Positions 38,505 to 48,581 of a stretch of 64,000 nt of DNA are shown here, one piece after another. How positions within the stretch are numbered: position 1 is the first letter of the stretch; each line of letters starts with the position of its first letter. The translations under genes were made by a program, and so were the position numbers. The notes below the pieces were generated by a model that was given only the letters and a program-made list of their open reading frames with translations, did no database searches and was not told where the DNA came from. The stretch is from Saccopteryx bilineata. Lineage: Eukaryota; Chordata; Mammalia; Chiroptera; Emballonuridae. The DNA lies in NCBI RefSeq assembly GCF_036850765.1, contig NC_089490.1:291816982-291880981 (forward strand), written 5' to 3'.

Positions 38505-39060
38505 TAGATTCTGTTTGGAGATTGGCTACCTTAAACTTGATAATTCACTGGCCAAACACATAAGACTCCATAAGTAGTGAAGTACACTCATTGTTTAGAT
38601 TTATTAAAGCAACAGACATAGTACAGAAGCAGTAGACAACACAAATCCATTGGGTAGAGTCCAGAGAGAAAAAAACGCAAGCTTCCAAATTCATCCTCAT
38701 TGAGGGTCACACAGAACATGCATTCTTTCTTGAAGCAGACTATAAAAATAGTGTGGAATATCTCTGCCATTTAGTCTAAGAAGCTGTGAATTTATGAAGG
38801 GCAGGTCACATGGGCCCATCCTATTATATCCAAGCCATGGCAACCGAAAATCAGGAACCCCAGGAAGCAAATAATGTGCACATTATCAATCTTGTTATTT
38901 GTGTAAAGCAAGCCAGACAAGCTGGTACAGCACGGTACATTGTTCTTGGTGTAAACAACAAAAGCCTCAGTCATTAGCATTAAAAACCTTTTGACGGCCA
39001 CATTCTCAGGAGTTAGCCAAGGGTCAGTCATGATTTCAGGTTCCCTTGGAGATATTCAAG
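38505..39060 (-). mobile_element. ERVL-type solo LTR, minus strand
   Basis: Read on the minus strand, the sequence contains GCCGTCAAAAGGTTTTTAAT, ACCAAGAACAATGTACCGTG and CTGTACCAGCTTGTCTGG. It ends with TTGCTTTAATAAATCT (the polyadenylation signal is AATAAA) and then GGCCAGTGAATTATCAAG. This order matches old mammalian ERVL LTRs of the LTR16/LTR33 kind as I remember them. Terminal bases and target duplications are decayed. Frames at 38588-38770 and 38792-39031 are inside it and not genes. Confidence 0.72.
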
Positions 39061-39194
39061 GAGTGAGCAATCATGCCTACTATATTAACTTTATTCTAAC
39101 ATATAAAGAAATAATATTTATTGTAACAGCAACAAATTTAAGATCAGAAATTTAGAAATTAAGTGAAGATTTTTCATTTAAAATACCTTAGTAG

Positions 39195-39403
39195 GCCTGA
39201 CCTGTGGTAGCGCAGTGGATAAAGCATCGACCTGGAAATGCTGAGGTCGCTGGTTCAAAACCCTGGGCTTGCCTGGTCAAGGCACATATGGGAGTTGATG
39301 CTTCCAGCTCCTCCCCCTGTCTCTGTCTCTCTCTGTCTCTCTCTGTCCCTCTCTGTCTCCTCTCTAAAATGAATAAATAAAATAAAAAAAAAAATTAAAA
39401 AAA
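39195..39403 (+). mobile_element. tRNA-derived bat SINE, short form (young)
   Basis: Close to consensus: GCCTGACCTGTGGTAGCGCA, AATGCTGAGGTCGCTGGTTC, CTTGCCTGGTCAAGGCACAT, a CT-rich body and an A-rich tail. The target duplication AAATACCTTAGTAG is perfect (39181-39194 and 39404-39417). Confidence 0.97.
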
Positions 39404-39417
39404 AAATACCTTAGTAG

Positions 39418-39874
39418 CAGAAGCCAAAAAACTGCTAACATTTTAATGCTATTTTTATAATTGTATACTTTTGTGTAGTTGTGTTTGTTGATTTGTTTAT
39501 TATTATTTGCTGTATACATTTTAATCATATCAGTTTTGAAGACTGTGTTTTTATTACTTATGAAAACATTTTCAGCTGCCAACATCTTTAAAATTTTTAT
39601 GGTAATTGCTTTATTACTTTCAATTTAATATAAATGTGGTTTAATTAATTGTTCTATTTTATGTTTAAGTTATTATTACTTTTTAGTGTAATAAGAGATA
39701 TTGTTTTTTATAGGTTTTTCTGTTATTTGTGGTAATCACCTAAGGTTATATGCAGAGGAGAGGAGGTTGTTGGTCAACTTTCACGTGTATTTGATAAAGG
39801 CTGAGTTATACTTCTAGTTTTTGGTCTGGACTATAAGGAGTTTGGAAGTCAGCACTCTGTCTTAATAATATATA
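39418..39874. other. Unassigned AT-rich sequence
   Basis: Nothing recognisable before the MER/Tigger nest. Confidence 0.4.
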
Positions 39875-39949
39875 AAGCTATGGTCATGAGATCAGCAGCA
39901 TTGACACTTTTAGAAATGCAAATTCTTGGGCTTTCATCCAGAACAAATA
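39875..39949 (+). mobile_element. MER-type hAT element, left part (host of the Tigger)
   Basis: GATCAGCAGCATTGACACTT and TTAGAAATGCAAATTCTTGG are hallmarks of a common mammalian MER hAT-type nonautonomous transposon. The element is split at 39948-39949 by the Tigger and resumes at 48114 with CTGAACAAGGTCTGGAGT and ATATCCTGGTGATGCCAGTG (to about 48180). Confidence 0.7.
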
Positions 39950-40235
39950 CAGTGGTACCTTGAGATATGAGCAGTACAATGTATGTATTTTTAAGATACG
40001 AGCTGCAACTTGGTTCATATTTTTGTTCAAGATCCAAGCGAAATTCTGAGATATGAGTCGTGATTCGGGAAGCTGCTACTAGTTGGCGCGTTGGCGCATG
40101 GGTCCAATATCAGCAGCACAACACCAGTATCTCGTTCTTTCTCACATGTTAACCATAGAATCAAGTCGAATCTCGTGTGCTGTACTCATTCTTGCATCAT
40201 TTTTACATTTTTACTAACTTTTTTTGTGTGCTATC

Positions 40236-41856
40236 ATGGGGCCCAAAAAAGTGAGTGTAAAGAACAGTGGTGAGAAGAAGAAGAGAATGATGTTGATAGA
40301 AGTAAAGCAAGAAATAATAGAAAAACATGAGCATGGTGTATGAGTGATTGAACTGGCAAAGCTGTAGGACTGCAATACATCTACAATTTGTACCATCCCT
40401 AAACAAAAGGATGCCATCAAAAGCACAAAACCAGTGAAAAGAACTACAATTCTGTCCCAATTAAGGACAATTATCCAAGAAGAAATGAAGAAGCTTCTGC
40501 TGGTGTGGGTGAAAGAGCTGGCAGGAGATACAGTGACAGAGACTGTAATATGCAAAAAGGCACATATTATTTACAATGTTTTGAAAGAGAAAGAACCCTC
40601 AACCTCAAAAGAGGCAGCAGAAGATACATTTAAGGCAAGTCACGGCTGGTTTGAAAATTTCAAGAAGAGATCTGGCATCCACTTGGTGGTGAGGCATTGT
40701 GAAGCTGAGAGTGCTGACGTTAAGGCAGCTGAGGAGAACATCACACGTTGTGCTGTGCTTATCACAAAGGAAGGCTACATCCCCCAACAAGTGTTCAACT
40801 GTGATGAAACAGGATTGTTTTGGAAAAAAATGCCTAAGAGGACTTTCATCATCGCAGAAGAGAAGAAGCTTCAAGGCCAAAAACCCATGAAGGACCGTCT
40901 GACCCTTGCATTGTGTGCAAATGATACTGGTGACTGTAAAGTAAAGCCACTGCTAGTGTATCATTCTGAAAATTCTTGAGCCTTTAAGACTCACAAGCTT
41001 CTTAAAGAAAAACTTCAGGTTATATGGCATGTCAATGCTAGGGCATGGGTTACATGGCAGTTTTTTATTGAATGGGTAAATCTTGTCTTAGATCCTGCAG
41101 TGAAGAAATATCTTCAAGAAAATAAACTCTCAATAAAAGCATTACTAATCCTTGAAAATGCTCCAGCCCACCCACCTGGTCTTGAAGAAAACATTTTTGA
41201 TGAGGTCAAATTCGTGAAAGTCCTCTACCTCCAACCCAACATGACTTTGATCTTGCAACCTATGGATCAGCAGTTCATTTCCAACTTTAAAAAGCTTTAC
41301 ACAAAGCACTTGTTCTGCCACTGCTTTGAGGTGACTGAGAATACAAATCAAACCCTTCTAGAGTTTTGGAAAGATCACTACAACATTGTGATATGTTTTC
41401 ACGTTATTGACTTGGCATGGCAAGAGGTTATAAGAAGAATCTTGAACTCAGCATGGAAAAAGTTATGGCCTGATGTTGTTGCAGAGAGAGACTTCGAAGG
41501 ATTCGAACCAGAGACCTAGACCGAGGTAGAAGCGTTGTGGGAGATTGTATCCCTTGAAAAGTTGATGGATCTGGAGGTAGATGAGGGTGACATAAATGAG
41601 CTTGTGGAGGAATATGGGGAGGAAGTCTCAACTGAGGAGTTCAAGGAGCTACACATGATGCAACATCTGGAGGTTCTGCAAGAGATTAGTAGTGAGGAGG
41701 AGGTAGGGTCGGAGGAAGTGATTTCTATAAGTGAAATTAAAGACATGCTGGCAATGTGGGAGAAGCTTTCAAGTTTCATTGAAAAGAAACACTCAGAAAA
41801 AGTTTCAACTGGTCGTGCTTCAGCACTTTATAATGCCACTTGTTGGTCACATTTCT
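40236..41856 (+). pseudogene. Tigger transposase pseudogene (part 1; continues at 47477-47700)
   Basis: Pogo-type transposases cut and paste their element through a DDE catalytic domain after binding its ends with CENP-B-like helix-turn-helix domains. The ATG at 40236 opens a frame that stays constant to the L1-2 insertion: no indel, but stops at 40341 (TGA), 40365 (TAG), 40977 (TGA) and 41517 (TAG). The N-terminal HTH is recognisable around KQEIIEKHEHG, and a second DNA-binding region follows (WFENFKKRSG). The DDE domain shows FNCDETG (first Asp codon 40803-40805), ILENAPAHP, where the second Asp is Glu (GAA, 41154-41156), and LQPMDQ (third Asp, 41265-41267). An acidic C-terminal region follows (EEVSTEEF). 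The protein would be about 610 residues. It is dead by both nonsense and active-site change. It resembles the TIGD family, but nothing suggests domestication. Confidence 0.93.
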
Positions 41857-42148
41857 TCTTTTTTTTTTTTCCTTTTTTTTTTTTTTAATAAATTTTTATT
41901 AATGGTAATGGGATGACATTAATAAATCAGGGTACATATATTCAAAGAAAACATGTCTAGGTTATTTTGTCATCAAATTATGTTGCAAACCCCTCGCCCA
42001 AAGTCAGATTGTCCTCCGTCACCCTCTATCTAGTTCTCTGTGCCCCTCCCCCTCCCCCTAACTCTCTCCCTCCCTCCCTCCCATGTCCTCCCTCCCCCCC
42101 CACCCTTGGTAACCACCACACTCTTGTCCATGTCTCTTAGTCTCATTT

Positions 42149-44602
42149 TTATGTTCCACCAATGTATGGAATCATGTAGTTCTTGGTTTTTTCTGATTTA
42201 CTTATTTCACTCCTTATAATGTTATCAAGATCCCACCATTTTGCTGTAAATGATCTGATGTCATCATTTCTTATGGCTGAGTAGTATTCCATAGTGTATA
42301 TGTGCCACATCTTCTTTATCCAGTCTTCTATTGAAGGACTTTTTGGTTGTTTCCATGTCTTGGCCACTGTGAACAGTGCTGCAATGAACATGGGGCTACA
42401 TGTGTCTTCACGTATCAATGTTTCTGAGGTTTTGGGGTATATACCCAGTAGAGGGATTGCTGGGTCATAAGGTAGTTCTATTTGCAGTTTTTTGAGGAAC
42501 CACCATACTTTCCTCCATAATGGTTGTACTACTTTACAGTCCCACCAACAGTGAATGAGGGTTCCTTTTTCTCCACAGCCTCTCCAACATTTGCTATTAC
42601 CCGTCTTGTTGATAATAGCTAATCTAACAGGAGTGAGGTGGTATCTCATTGTAGTTTTGATTTGCATTTCTCTAATAACTAATGAAGCTGAGCATCTTTT
42701 CATATATCTGTTGGCCTTTTGTATCTCTTCCTGGGAGAAGTGTCTGTTCATGTCCTCTTCCCATTTTTCTATGGGATTGTTTGTTTGTTTGTTGTTGAGT
42801 TTTATGAGTTCTTTGTAAATTTTGGATATTAGGCCCTTATCTGAGCTGTCGTTTGAAAATATCAGTTCCCATATAGTTGGCTGTCTGTTTATTTTGATAT
42901 CAGTTTCTCTTGCTGAGCAAAAACTTTTAATTCTGATGTAGTCCCATTCATTTATCTTTGCCTTCACTTCTCTTGCCATTGGAGTCAAGTTCATAAAATG
43001 TTCTTTAAAACCCAGGTCCATGATTTTAGTACCTATGTCTTCTTCTATGTACTTTATTGTTGCAGGTCTTATATTTAGGTCTTTGATCCATTTTGAATTA
43101 ATTTTAGTACACGGGGACAGGCTGTAGTCGAGTTTCATTCTTTTGCATGTGGCTTTCCAGTTTTCCCAACACCATTTGTTGAAGAGGCTTTCTTTTCTCC
43201 ATTGTGTGTTGTTGGCCCCTTTATCAAAGATTATTTGACCATATATATGTGGTTTTATTTCTGGGCTTTCTATTCTGTTCCATTGGTCTGAGTGTCTATT
43301 TTTCTGCCAATACCATGCTGTTTTGATTATCGTGGCCCTATAATATAGTTTAAAGTCAGGTATTGTAATGCCCCCAGCTTCATTCTTTTTCCTTAGGATT
43401 GTTTTGGCTATTCGGGGTTTTTTATAGTTCCATATAAATCTGATGATTTTTTGTTCCATTTCTTTAAAAAATCTCATAGGGATTTTGATGGGAATTGCAT
43501 TAAATTTGTATATTGCTTTGGGTAATATGGCCATTTTGATTATATTTATTCTTCCTATCCAAGAACAAGGAATATTTTTCCATCTCATTGTATCTTTTTC
43601 GATTTCCCTTAACAATGCTTTGTAATTTGCATTATATAGGTCCTTTACGTTCTTTGTTATGTTTATTCCTAGGTATTTTATTTTTTTTGTTGCAATCGTG
43701 AAGGGGATTATTTTTTTGAGTTCGTTTTCTAATATTTCATTGTTGGCATATAGAAAGGCTATGGACTTTTGTATGTTAATTTTGTATCCTGCGACCTTAC
43801 TGTATTGGTTTATTGTTTCTAATAATCTTTTTGTGGAGTCCTTCGGGTTTTCGATGTATAGGATCATATCATCAGCAAAAAGTGATAGCTTTACTTCTTC
43901 TTTTCCGATATGGATGCCTTTTATTTCTTTGTCTTGTCTGATTGCTCTGGCCAGAACTTCTAGCACCACGTTGAATAAGAGTGGAGAGAGTGGACAACCC
44001 TGTCTTGTTCCTGATTTAAGGTAGAAAGTCCTCAGTTTTATGCCGTTTAATAGGATGTTGGTTGATGGTTTATCATATATGGCCTTTATCATGTTGAGAT
44101 ATTTTCCTTCTATACCCATTTTGTTGAGAGTCTTAAACATAAAATTGTGTTGTATTTTATCAAAAGCCTTTTCTGCATCTATTGATAAGATCATGTGGTT
44201 TTTGTTCTTTGTTTTGTTGATATGGTGTATTACATTAACCGTTTTGCGTATGTTGAACCATCCTTGAGATTCTGGGATGAATCCCACTTGATCATGATGT
44301 ATTATTTTTTTAATATGTTGTTGTATTCGGTTTGCCAGTATTTTGTTTAGTATTTTAGCATCTGTATTCATTAGAGATATTGGTCTGTAGTTTTCTTTCT
44401 TTGTGCCATCCTTGCCAGGTTTTGGTATGAGGGTTATGTTGGCCTCATAAAATGTGTTTGGAAGTATTGCTTCTTCTTCAATTTTTTGGAAGACTTTGAG
44501 TAGAATAGGAACCAAGTCTTCTTTGAATGTTTGATAGAATTCACTAGTATAACCGTCTGGGCCTGGACTTTTATTTTTGGGGAGATTTTTAATAGTTTTT
44601 TT
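42149..44602 (-). pseudogene. L1-2 ORF2, reverse transcriptase and C-terminal part
   Basis: Downstream two thirds of ORF2, 788 codons from its first Met at 44515. Homology begins earlier, right at the T7 tract 44596-44602, where the upstream frame is left. It reverse-transcribes L1 RNA at the nicked target and also serves SINEs in trans. Motifs seen: YRPISLMN (residues 43-50), [10 protein letters not shown] (111-120), [13 protein letters not shown] (169-181), catalytic FADD (213-216), the thumb region (KYLGI), and a Cys-rich motif CWRGCG...CWWDC near the C-terminus. No stop interrupts it, and the C-terminus (YIGGT) is normal for mammalian L1. It cannot be translated with the endonuclease unless the ribosome or polymerase slips. 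Confidence 0.95.
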
Positions 44603-45980
44603 CTATTTCCTCCCTGCTGATTGGTCTGTTTAGGCTTTCTGCTTCTTCATGACTCAGTCTAGGAAGGTTGTATTGTTCTAGGAATTTATCCATTTCTTCT
44701 AGATTGTTGTATTTGGTGGCATATAATTTTTCATAGTATTCTACAATAATTCTTTGTATATCTATGATGTCTGTGGTGATCTCTCCTCTTTCATTTTGGA
44801 TTTTATTTATTTGAGTCCTGTGTCTTTTTTCCTTGGTGAGTCTTGCCAAGGGTTTGTCAATTTTGTTGATCTTTTCAAAGAACCAGCTCCTTGTTTTATT
44901 GATTTTTTCTATAGTTTTTCTGTTCTCTATTTCATTTATTTCTGCTCTGATTTTTATTATCTCCTTTCTTCGGCTGGTTTTGGGTTGTCTTTGTTCTTCT
45001 TTTTCTAGTTCCTTAAGGTGTGAAGTTAAGTGGTTTACTTCGGCTCTCTCTTGTTTGTTCATATAGGCCTGAAGTGATATGAACTTTCCTCTTATTACTG
45101 CTTTTGCTGCATCCCAGAGATTCTGATTTGTCGTATTTTCATTTTCATTTGTCTGTATATATCTTTTGATTTCTGCGCTTATTTCTTCTTTGACCCATTC
45201 ATTTTTTAGAAGTATGTTGTTTAGTTTCCACATTTTTGTGGGTTTTTCCCCCTCTTTTTTGCAGTTGAATTCTAGTTCCAAGGCTTTATGATCAGAAAAT
45301 ATGCTTGGTACAATTTCAATTTTTCTAAATTTGCTGATATTGTCTTTGTGGCCCAACATATGGTCAATTCTTGAGAATGTTCCATGTACACTAGAGAAAA
45401 ATGTATACTCTGTCGCTTTGGGATGAAGTGTCCTGTAGATGTCTATCATATCCAGGTGTTCTAGTATTTCATTTAAGGCCACCATATCTTTATTGATTCT
45501 CTGTTTGGATGACCGATCTAGAGCCGTCAGCGGTGTATTGAGGTCTCCAAGTATGATTGTATTTTTGTTAGTTTTTGTTTTAAGGTCAATAAGTAGCTGT
45601 CTTAAATATTTTGGTGCTCCTTGGTTTGGTGCATATATATTAAGGATTGTTATGTCTTCTTGATTCAACTTCCCCTTAATCATTATGAAATGACCATTTT
45701 TGTCTCTGAGTACTTTTTCTGTCTTGTAGTCAGCATTATTAGATATGAGTATTGCTACGCCTGCTTTTTTTTTGGGGGTGTTGTTTGCTTGGAGTATTGT
45801 TTTCCAGCCTTTCACTTTGAATTTGTTTTTATCCTTGTTGCTTAGATGTGTTTCTTGTAGGCAGCATATAGTTGGATTTTCTTTTTTAATCCATTCTGCT
45901 ACTCTGTGTCTTTTTATTGGTAATTTTAATCCATTTACATTTAGTGTAATTATTGACACTTGTGGGTTCCCTACTGCCAT
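44589..45980 (-). CDS. L1-2 ORF2, endonuclease part (463 codons, ends at frameshift)
   Basis: Encodes the APE-type endonuclease that nicks target DNA, plus the linker toward the reverse transcriptase. Catalytic-site residues are all visible: N14 (TLNVNG), E43 (LQETHLS), D146 and N148 (LGDLN), D and H of SDHKAL. The start at 45980 ([17 protein letters not shown]) fits the family's usual N-terminus. The frame ends at 44589 because the A7 tract (T7 at 44596-44602 on the plus strand) holds one A more than the frame needs. With six A it would read straight into the reverse transcriptase. The same extra base is in L1-1. The gap to ORF1 is about 325 nt. Confidence 0.93.
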   Translation of the reverse strand: MAVGNPQVSIITLNVNGLKLPIKRHRVAEWIKKENPTICCLQETHLSNKDKNKFKVKGWKTILQANNTPKKKAGVAILISNNADYKTEKVLRDKNGHFIMIKGKLNQEDITILNIYAPNQGAPKYLRQLLIDLKTKTNKNTIILGDLNTPLTALDRSSKQRINKDMVALNEILEHLDMIDIYRTLHPKATEYTFFSSVHGTFSRIDHMLGHKDNISKFRKIEIVPSIFSDHKALELEFNCKKEGEKPTKMWKLNNILLKNEWVKEEISAEIKRYIQTNENENTTNQNLWDAAKAVIRGKFISLQAYMNKQERAEVNHLTSHLKELEKEEQRQPKTSRRKEIIKIRAEINEIENRKTIEKINKTRSWFFEKINKIDKPLARLTKEKRHRTQINKIQNERGEITTDIIDIQRIIVEYYEKLYATKYNNLEEMDKFLEQYNLPRLSHEEAESLNRPISREEIEKNY

Positions 45981-46305
45981 TTTATAAATTGCTTTCTGTT
46001 AGTTTTGTATCTAGTTTGATTCTTCTCTTTTGTTTTTCTATCATTTGTTTTTGTTTGTTTGTGTTCCATACTTCTTTCCTCTGTTGCTACCTTTTTTAAG
46101 TCAAGTGTTTTTGTGGTGGTTTTTTTAAGGGTGGTTACCATTAAGTAATGAAAAGGGTACCTACCGTATTCATTGTAGTACCCTATCTTATAAGTATTTC
46201 TGCACTTCATCATCCTTTGCTCCTGTTAATCTCCATCCTCTCCCCCCTTTTTTTCCTTTGTTGTCACAGTTTAAGTTTGGTTTTATTGTGTTCTTGGTGG
46301 AGCTG
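45981..46305 (-). other. L1-2 inter-ORF spacer
   Basis: About 325 nt between the ORF1 stop and the ORF2 start, AT-rich and A-rich in sense. An 80-codon frame at 46213-45971 is low-complexity (Lys/Thr-rich) and overlaps the ORF2 start. I regard it as non-coding. The equivalent region of L1-1 lies at about 4848-5180. Confidence 0.7.
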
Positions 46306-47301
46306 TTACTTGTGGTGTTGTTTTCTTTTGTTCTTTGAATCTGGTTGGAAAACCTCCCTTAGTATTTCCTGGAGTGGGGGCTTTCTGTTGATAAATTCTC
46401 TCATCTTTTCTGTATTTGTGAATGTTTTTATATCTCCTTCATACTTGAAGGATAGCTTTGATGGGTATAGTATTCTTGGCTGAAAGTTTCTCTCTTTCAG
46501 GGCTTTAAATATTGGGGTCCACTCTCTTCTAGCTTGTAGAGTTTCTGCTGAGAAATCTGATGATAATCTAATAGGCCTTCCTTTATATGTTGTACTCTTC
46601 TTTTCCCTGGCTGCCTTGAGAATTTTTTCTTTGTCATTGGTTTGTGTCATCTTTATTATGATGTGCCTTGGAGTGGGTTTGTTGGGGTTAAGAAAACTTG
46701 GTGTTCTGTTTGCTTCTTGAATTTGAGGCTTTAGTTCCTTCCACAGGCTTGGGAAGTTCTCATCTATTATGTGTTTGAGTATATTCTCCATTCCATTTTC
46801 TTTCTCTTCTCCCTCTGATATACCTATTATTCTTATGTTATTCTTTCTGATGGAGTCAGACAATTCCTGTAGGGCTTTCTCGTTTTTTATTATTTTTGAG
46901 TCTCTTTCTTCTTCTCTCTGTTGTGCCTCAAGTTGTTTGTCTTCTATTTCACTAATCCTATCTTCAATCTGGGCTGTTCTGTTAGCTAAGCTTGTTTCCT
47001 CGTTTTTCAGCTCGTGAATTGAGTTTTTCATTTCTGTTTGATTTGTTTTTATAGTTTCAATTTCCTTGGTAATATATTCTTTGTGTTCATTGAGTTGTTT
47101 TCTGATCTCCCTATATTGCCTTTCTGTGTTTTCTTGTATATCTCTGAGTATTTTTAAGATTTCTATTTTAAATTCTTTGTCATTTAGCTCCAAGTCTTCC
47201 AATATGTTAAGTCTTTTCTCCATAGATTTTTCCACATCTATTTGTGTTACCTCTTTTTCTTTTGTATCCATAATATTCAATTTCCTCTTTCTTATCAGCA
47301 T
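46306..47301 (-). CDS. L1-2 ORF1p, RNA-binding trimeric protein (331 aa, intact)
   Basis: ORF1p coats L1 RNA and acts as a nucleic-acid chaperone in the ribonucleoprotein that returns to the nucleus. The frame is intact and of normal family length. Residues about 28-152 form a long coiled coil rich in Glu and Lys heptads, which trimerises. An RRM follows at about 156-245, with IRIIGI (156-161) and RHIIIK (212-217) as its RNP-like strands. The C-terminal domain covers about 250-320 (RLSSDFSAETLQARREW, ILYPSKLSF). Two starts are possible, Met1 at 47301 or Met11 at 47271 (MDTKEKEV); the second looks more typical. It lies upstream of ORF2 on the same strand. No disabling change is seen, though transcription is doubtful because the 5' UTR is short. 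Confidence 0.95.
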   Translation of the reverse strand: MLIRKRKLNIMDTKEKEVTQIDVEKSMEKRLNILEDLELNDKEFKIEILKILRDIQENTERQYREIRKQLNEHKEYITKEIETIKTNQTEMKNSIHELKNEETSLANRTAQIEDRISEIEDKQLEAQQREEERDSKIIKNEKALQELSDSIRKNNIRIIGISEGEEKENGMENILKHIIDENFPSLWKELKPQIQEANRTPSFLNPNKPTPRHIIIKMTQTNDKEKILKAAREKKSTTYKGRPIRLSSDFSAETLQARREWTPIFKALKERNFQPRILYPSKLSFKYEGDIKTFTNTEKMREFINRKPPLQEILREVFQPDSKNKRKQHHK

Positions 47302-47476
47302 CTGAGGGTGGTCTTATTGATAGCACTGATTAGAATTAATAAAGAGTAAAAAGAAAAAAAAAAAAAGTAAACACCCCACAAAAAAAAACAGTAATAATTT
47401 ATTATTTCCCCCTTTTTTTCTCTCTTCTCTTTCCCTCCTCTCCCCTCCTCAGGGAAATATCGTTTGTCACATTTCT

Positions 47477-47700
47477 GTAACATTTTAAAAGGCAGGCAAA
47501 AGCAAACCTCTTTGGATAAATTTTATTCAAAAGTCCTGCAAGTGAAAGTGCCTAAAGAGCAGCCAAAAAGGCAAAAACAGGTGATAATTAAACAAAAAAT
47601 ATATAATGTTAAGCTTAGGTTAAGTTTAAAGTTAAGAAAGTGCATTTCTTTTCAATTAAGTTTTTGTGGTTTCATTTTAAGTAAAGAAAGTGCAGTTTAG
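47477..47700 (+). pseudogene. Tigger transposase pseudogene (part 2, C-terminus)
   Basis: Continuation after L1-2. Joined to the left part at the TCACATTTC of the target duplication, the frame resumes with CNILKGRQKQTSLDKFYSK, the basic end typical of Tigger transposases (an RQKQTTLDRF-like motif). It stays open to a stop at 47698-47700. It lies in the same frame as 40236-41856, which supports a clean L1 insertion without other loss. Confidence 0.85.
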
Positions 47701-48113
47701 TTTTGTTTAAAGTAAAGAAAATGCAGTTTTAGTTTACATTTAGTGTTAAGAAAATGCAGTTTTAGTTTATGTGTCTACAGTGCCTGCATCCCTTCCTCCC
47801 TCCCTCCTCCTCCGCCATTCACCTTCATTAGCCACACTTGTCTGTCTCCAAGTAAGAATACAGTACAAAATAACACGTTTTTTTTATTTCATATATTTTG
47901 TTATACATTGGTAAAGTATACATGTGTGTTTCTTAATTAAAAACATGTTGTTTCATAATTTAGGATGGTTTGGGGATGTTTCACAGGGAGGGATGGAATG
48001 GATTAAATCTATTTCAGTTATTTTATATGGGAGAAATTTGTTTGATATATGAGTTGACTGACTTATGAGCTCAGTAACAGAATGAATTAAACTGGTATCT
48101 CAAGGTACCACTG

Positions 48114-48180
48114 TACTGAACAAGGTCTGGAGTATTTCAACATATCCTGGTGATGCCAGTGGTGGCCAAAGTGAGCAGCT
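48114..48180 (+). mobile_element. MER-type hAT element, right part
   Basis: Continues 39875-39949 after the Tigger: TACTGAACAAGGTCTGGAGT, then CAACATATCCTGGTGATGCC. It degrades after about 48165. Confidence 0.65.
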
Positions 48181-48329
48181 CAGACAGCTGCAGGGCCCCG
48201 ATTAACAGCTAGTTTTCAGAAAAGGGAAGGGAAGGGAAGGCAAAGAAATGAATAGAAAAATCTAAAATGAATATGTTTTATATAATCATGGCTCCAGATT
48301 TTCAGATGGAATAGAGATGTGACCAAAAG

Positions 48330-48355
48330 AGAGAGAGAGATGATGATAGATAGAT

Positions 48356-48394
<39 letters not shown>

Positions 48395-48442
48395 GATAGA
48401 TAGATGATAGGTAGATAGATAGATGATAGATAGATGATAGAT

Positions 48443-48496
<54 letters not shown>

Positions 48497-48581
48497 CAGA
48501 TGATAGGGAAGGAGGGAAGGAAGGAAGGAAGGAAGGAAGGAAGGAAGGAAGGAAGGAAGGAAGGAAGGAAGGAAGGAAGGA
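48330..48581. repeat. Compound microsatellite (GA)n-(GATA/GATG)n-(GGAA)n
   Basis: GA repeats at 48330-48340, then about 150 bp of GATA units with interspersed GATGATA variants to about 48500, then an almost pure GGAA/AAGG run at 48506-48581. Length polymorphism is expected. Confidence 0.97.

Larger units (their letters stand above)
41857..47461 (-). mobile_element. L1-2: nearly full-length LINE-1 retrotransposon
   Basis: About 5.6 kb on the minus strand, inserted in the Tigger transposase. Target duplication: GTCACATTTCT is perfect at 41846-41856 and 47466-47476, extendable to 15 bp with one mismatch (41842-41856 and 47462-47476). The poly-A tail appears as T runs at 41857-41886. The 3' UTR (41887-42148) has a C-rich plus-strand block, so G-rich in the RNA. 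ORF2 and ORF1 follow, then a 5' UTR of only about 160 bp (47302-47461), so the 5' end is probably truncated in the UTR. ORF1 is intact, and ORF2 has a single frameshift. It is the youngest large element in the window. Confidence 0.97.
39950..48113 (+). mobile_element. Tigger (pogo superfamily) DNA transposon, interrupted by L1-2
   Basis: Terminal inverted repeats are CAGTGGTACCTTGAGATA at 39950 and its complement TATCTCAAGGTACCACTG ending at 48113. The target duplication is TA on each side (39948-39949 and 48114-48115), diagnostic for pogo/Tc1-mariner-type insertion. Without L1-2 and one duplication it is about 2.54 kb, a normal full-length Tigger. A single transposase frame runs left to right (40236 onward). 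The 5' non-coding part (39950-40235) and 3' part (47701-48113) are AT-rich. It inserted into a MER element and was later hit by L1-2. The exact Tigger subfamily was not identified. Confidence 0.95.

Noticed and set aside
40236..41856. Domesticated Tigger-derived host gene
   Set aside because: Four in-frame stops, a changed catalytic residue, intact terminal repeats and a LINE-1 in the coding region indicate a dead transposon, not a host gene.
44596..44602. Classical -1 programmed frameshift at A-AAA-AAC in L1 ORF2
   Set aside because: The downstream reverse-transcriptase frame is +1 relative to the endonuclease frame, so a -1 slip leads into a wrong frame.
45971..46213. 80-codon frame between ORF1 and ORF2 of L1-2 as a third L1 gene
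   Set aside because: It is low-complexity, overlaps the ORF2 start, and has no recognisable domain.
48330..48581. CRISPR-like regular repeats
   Set aside because: The repeats are tetranucleotides without spacers, and the genome is mammalian.
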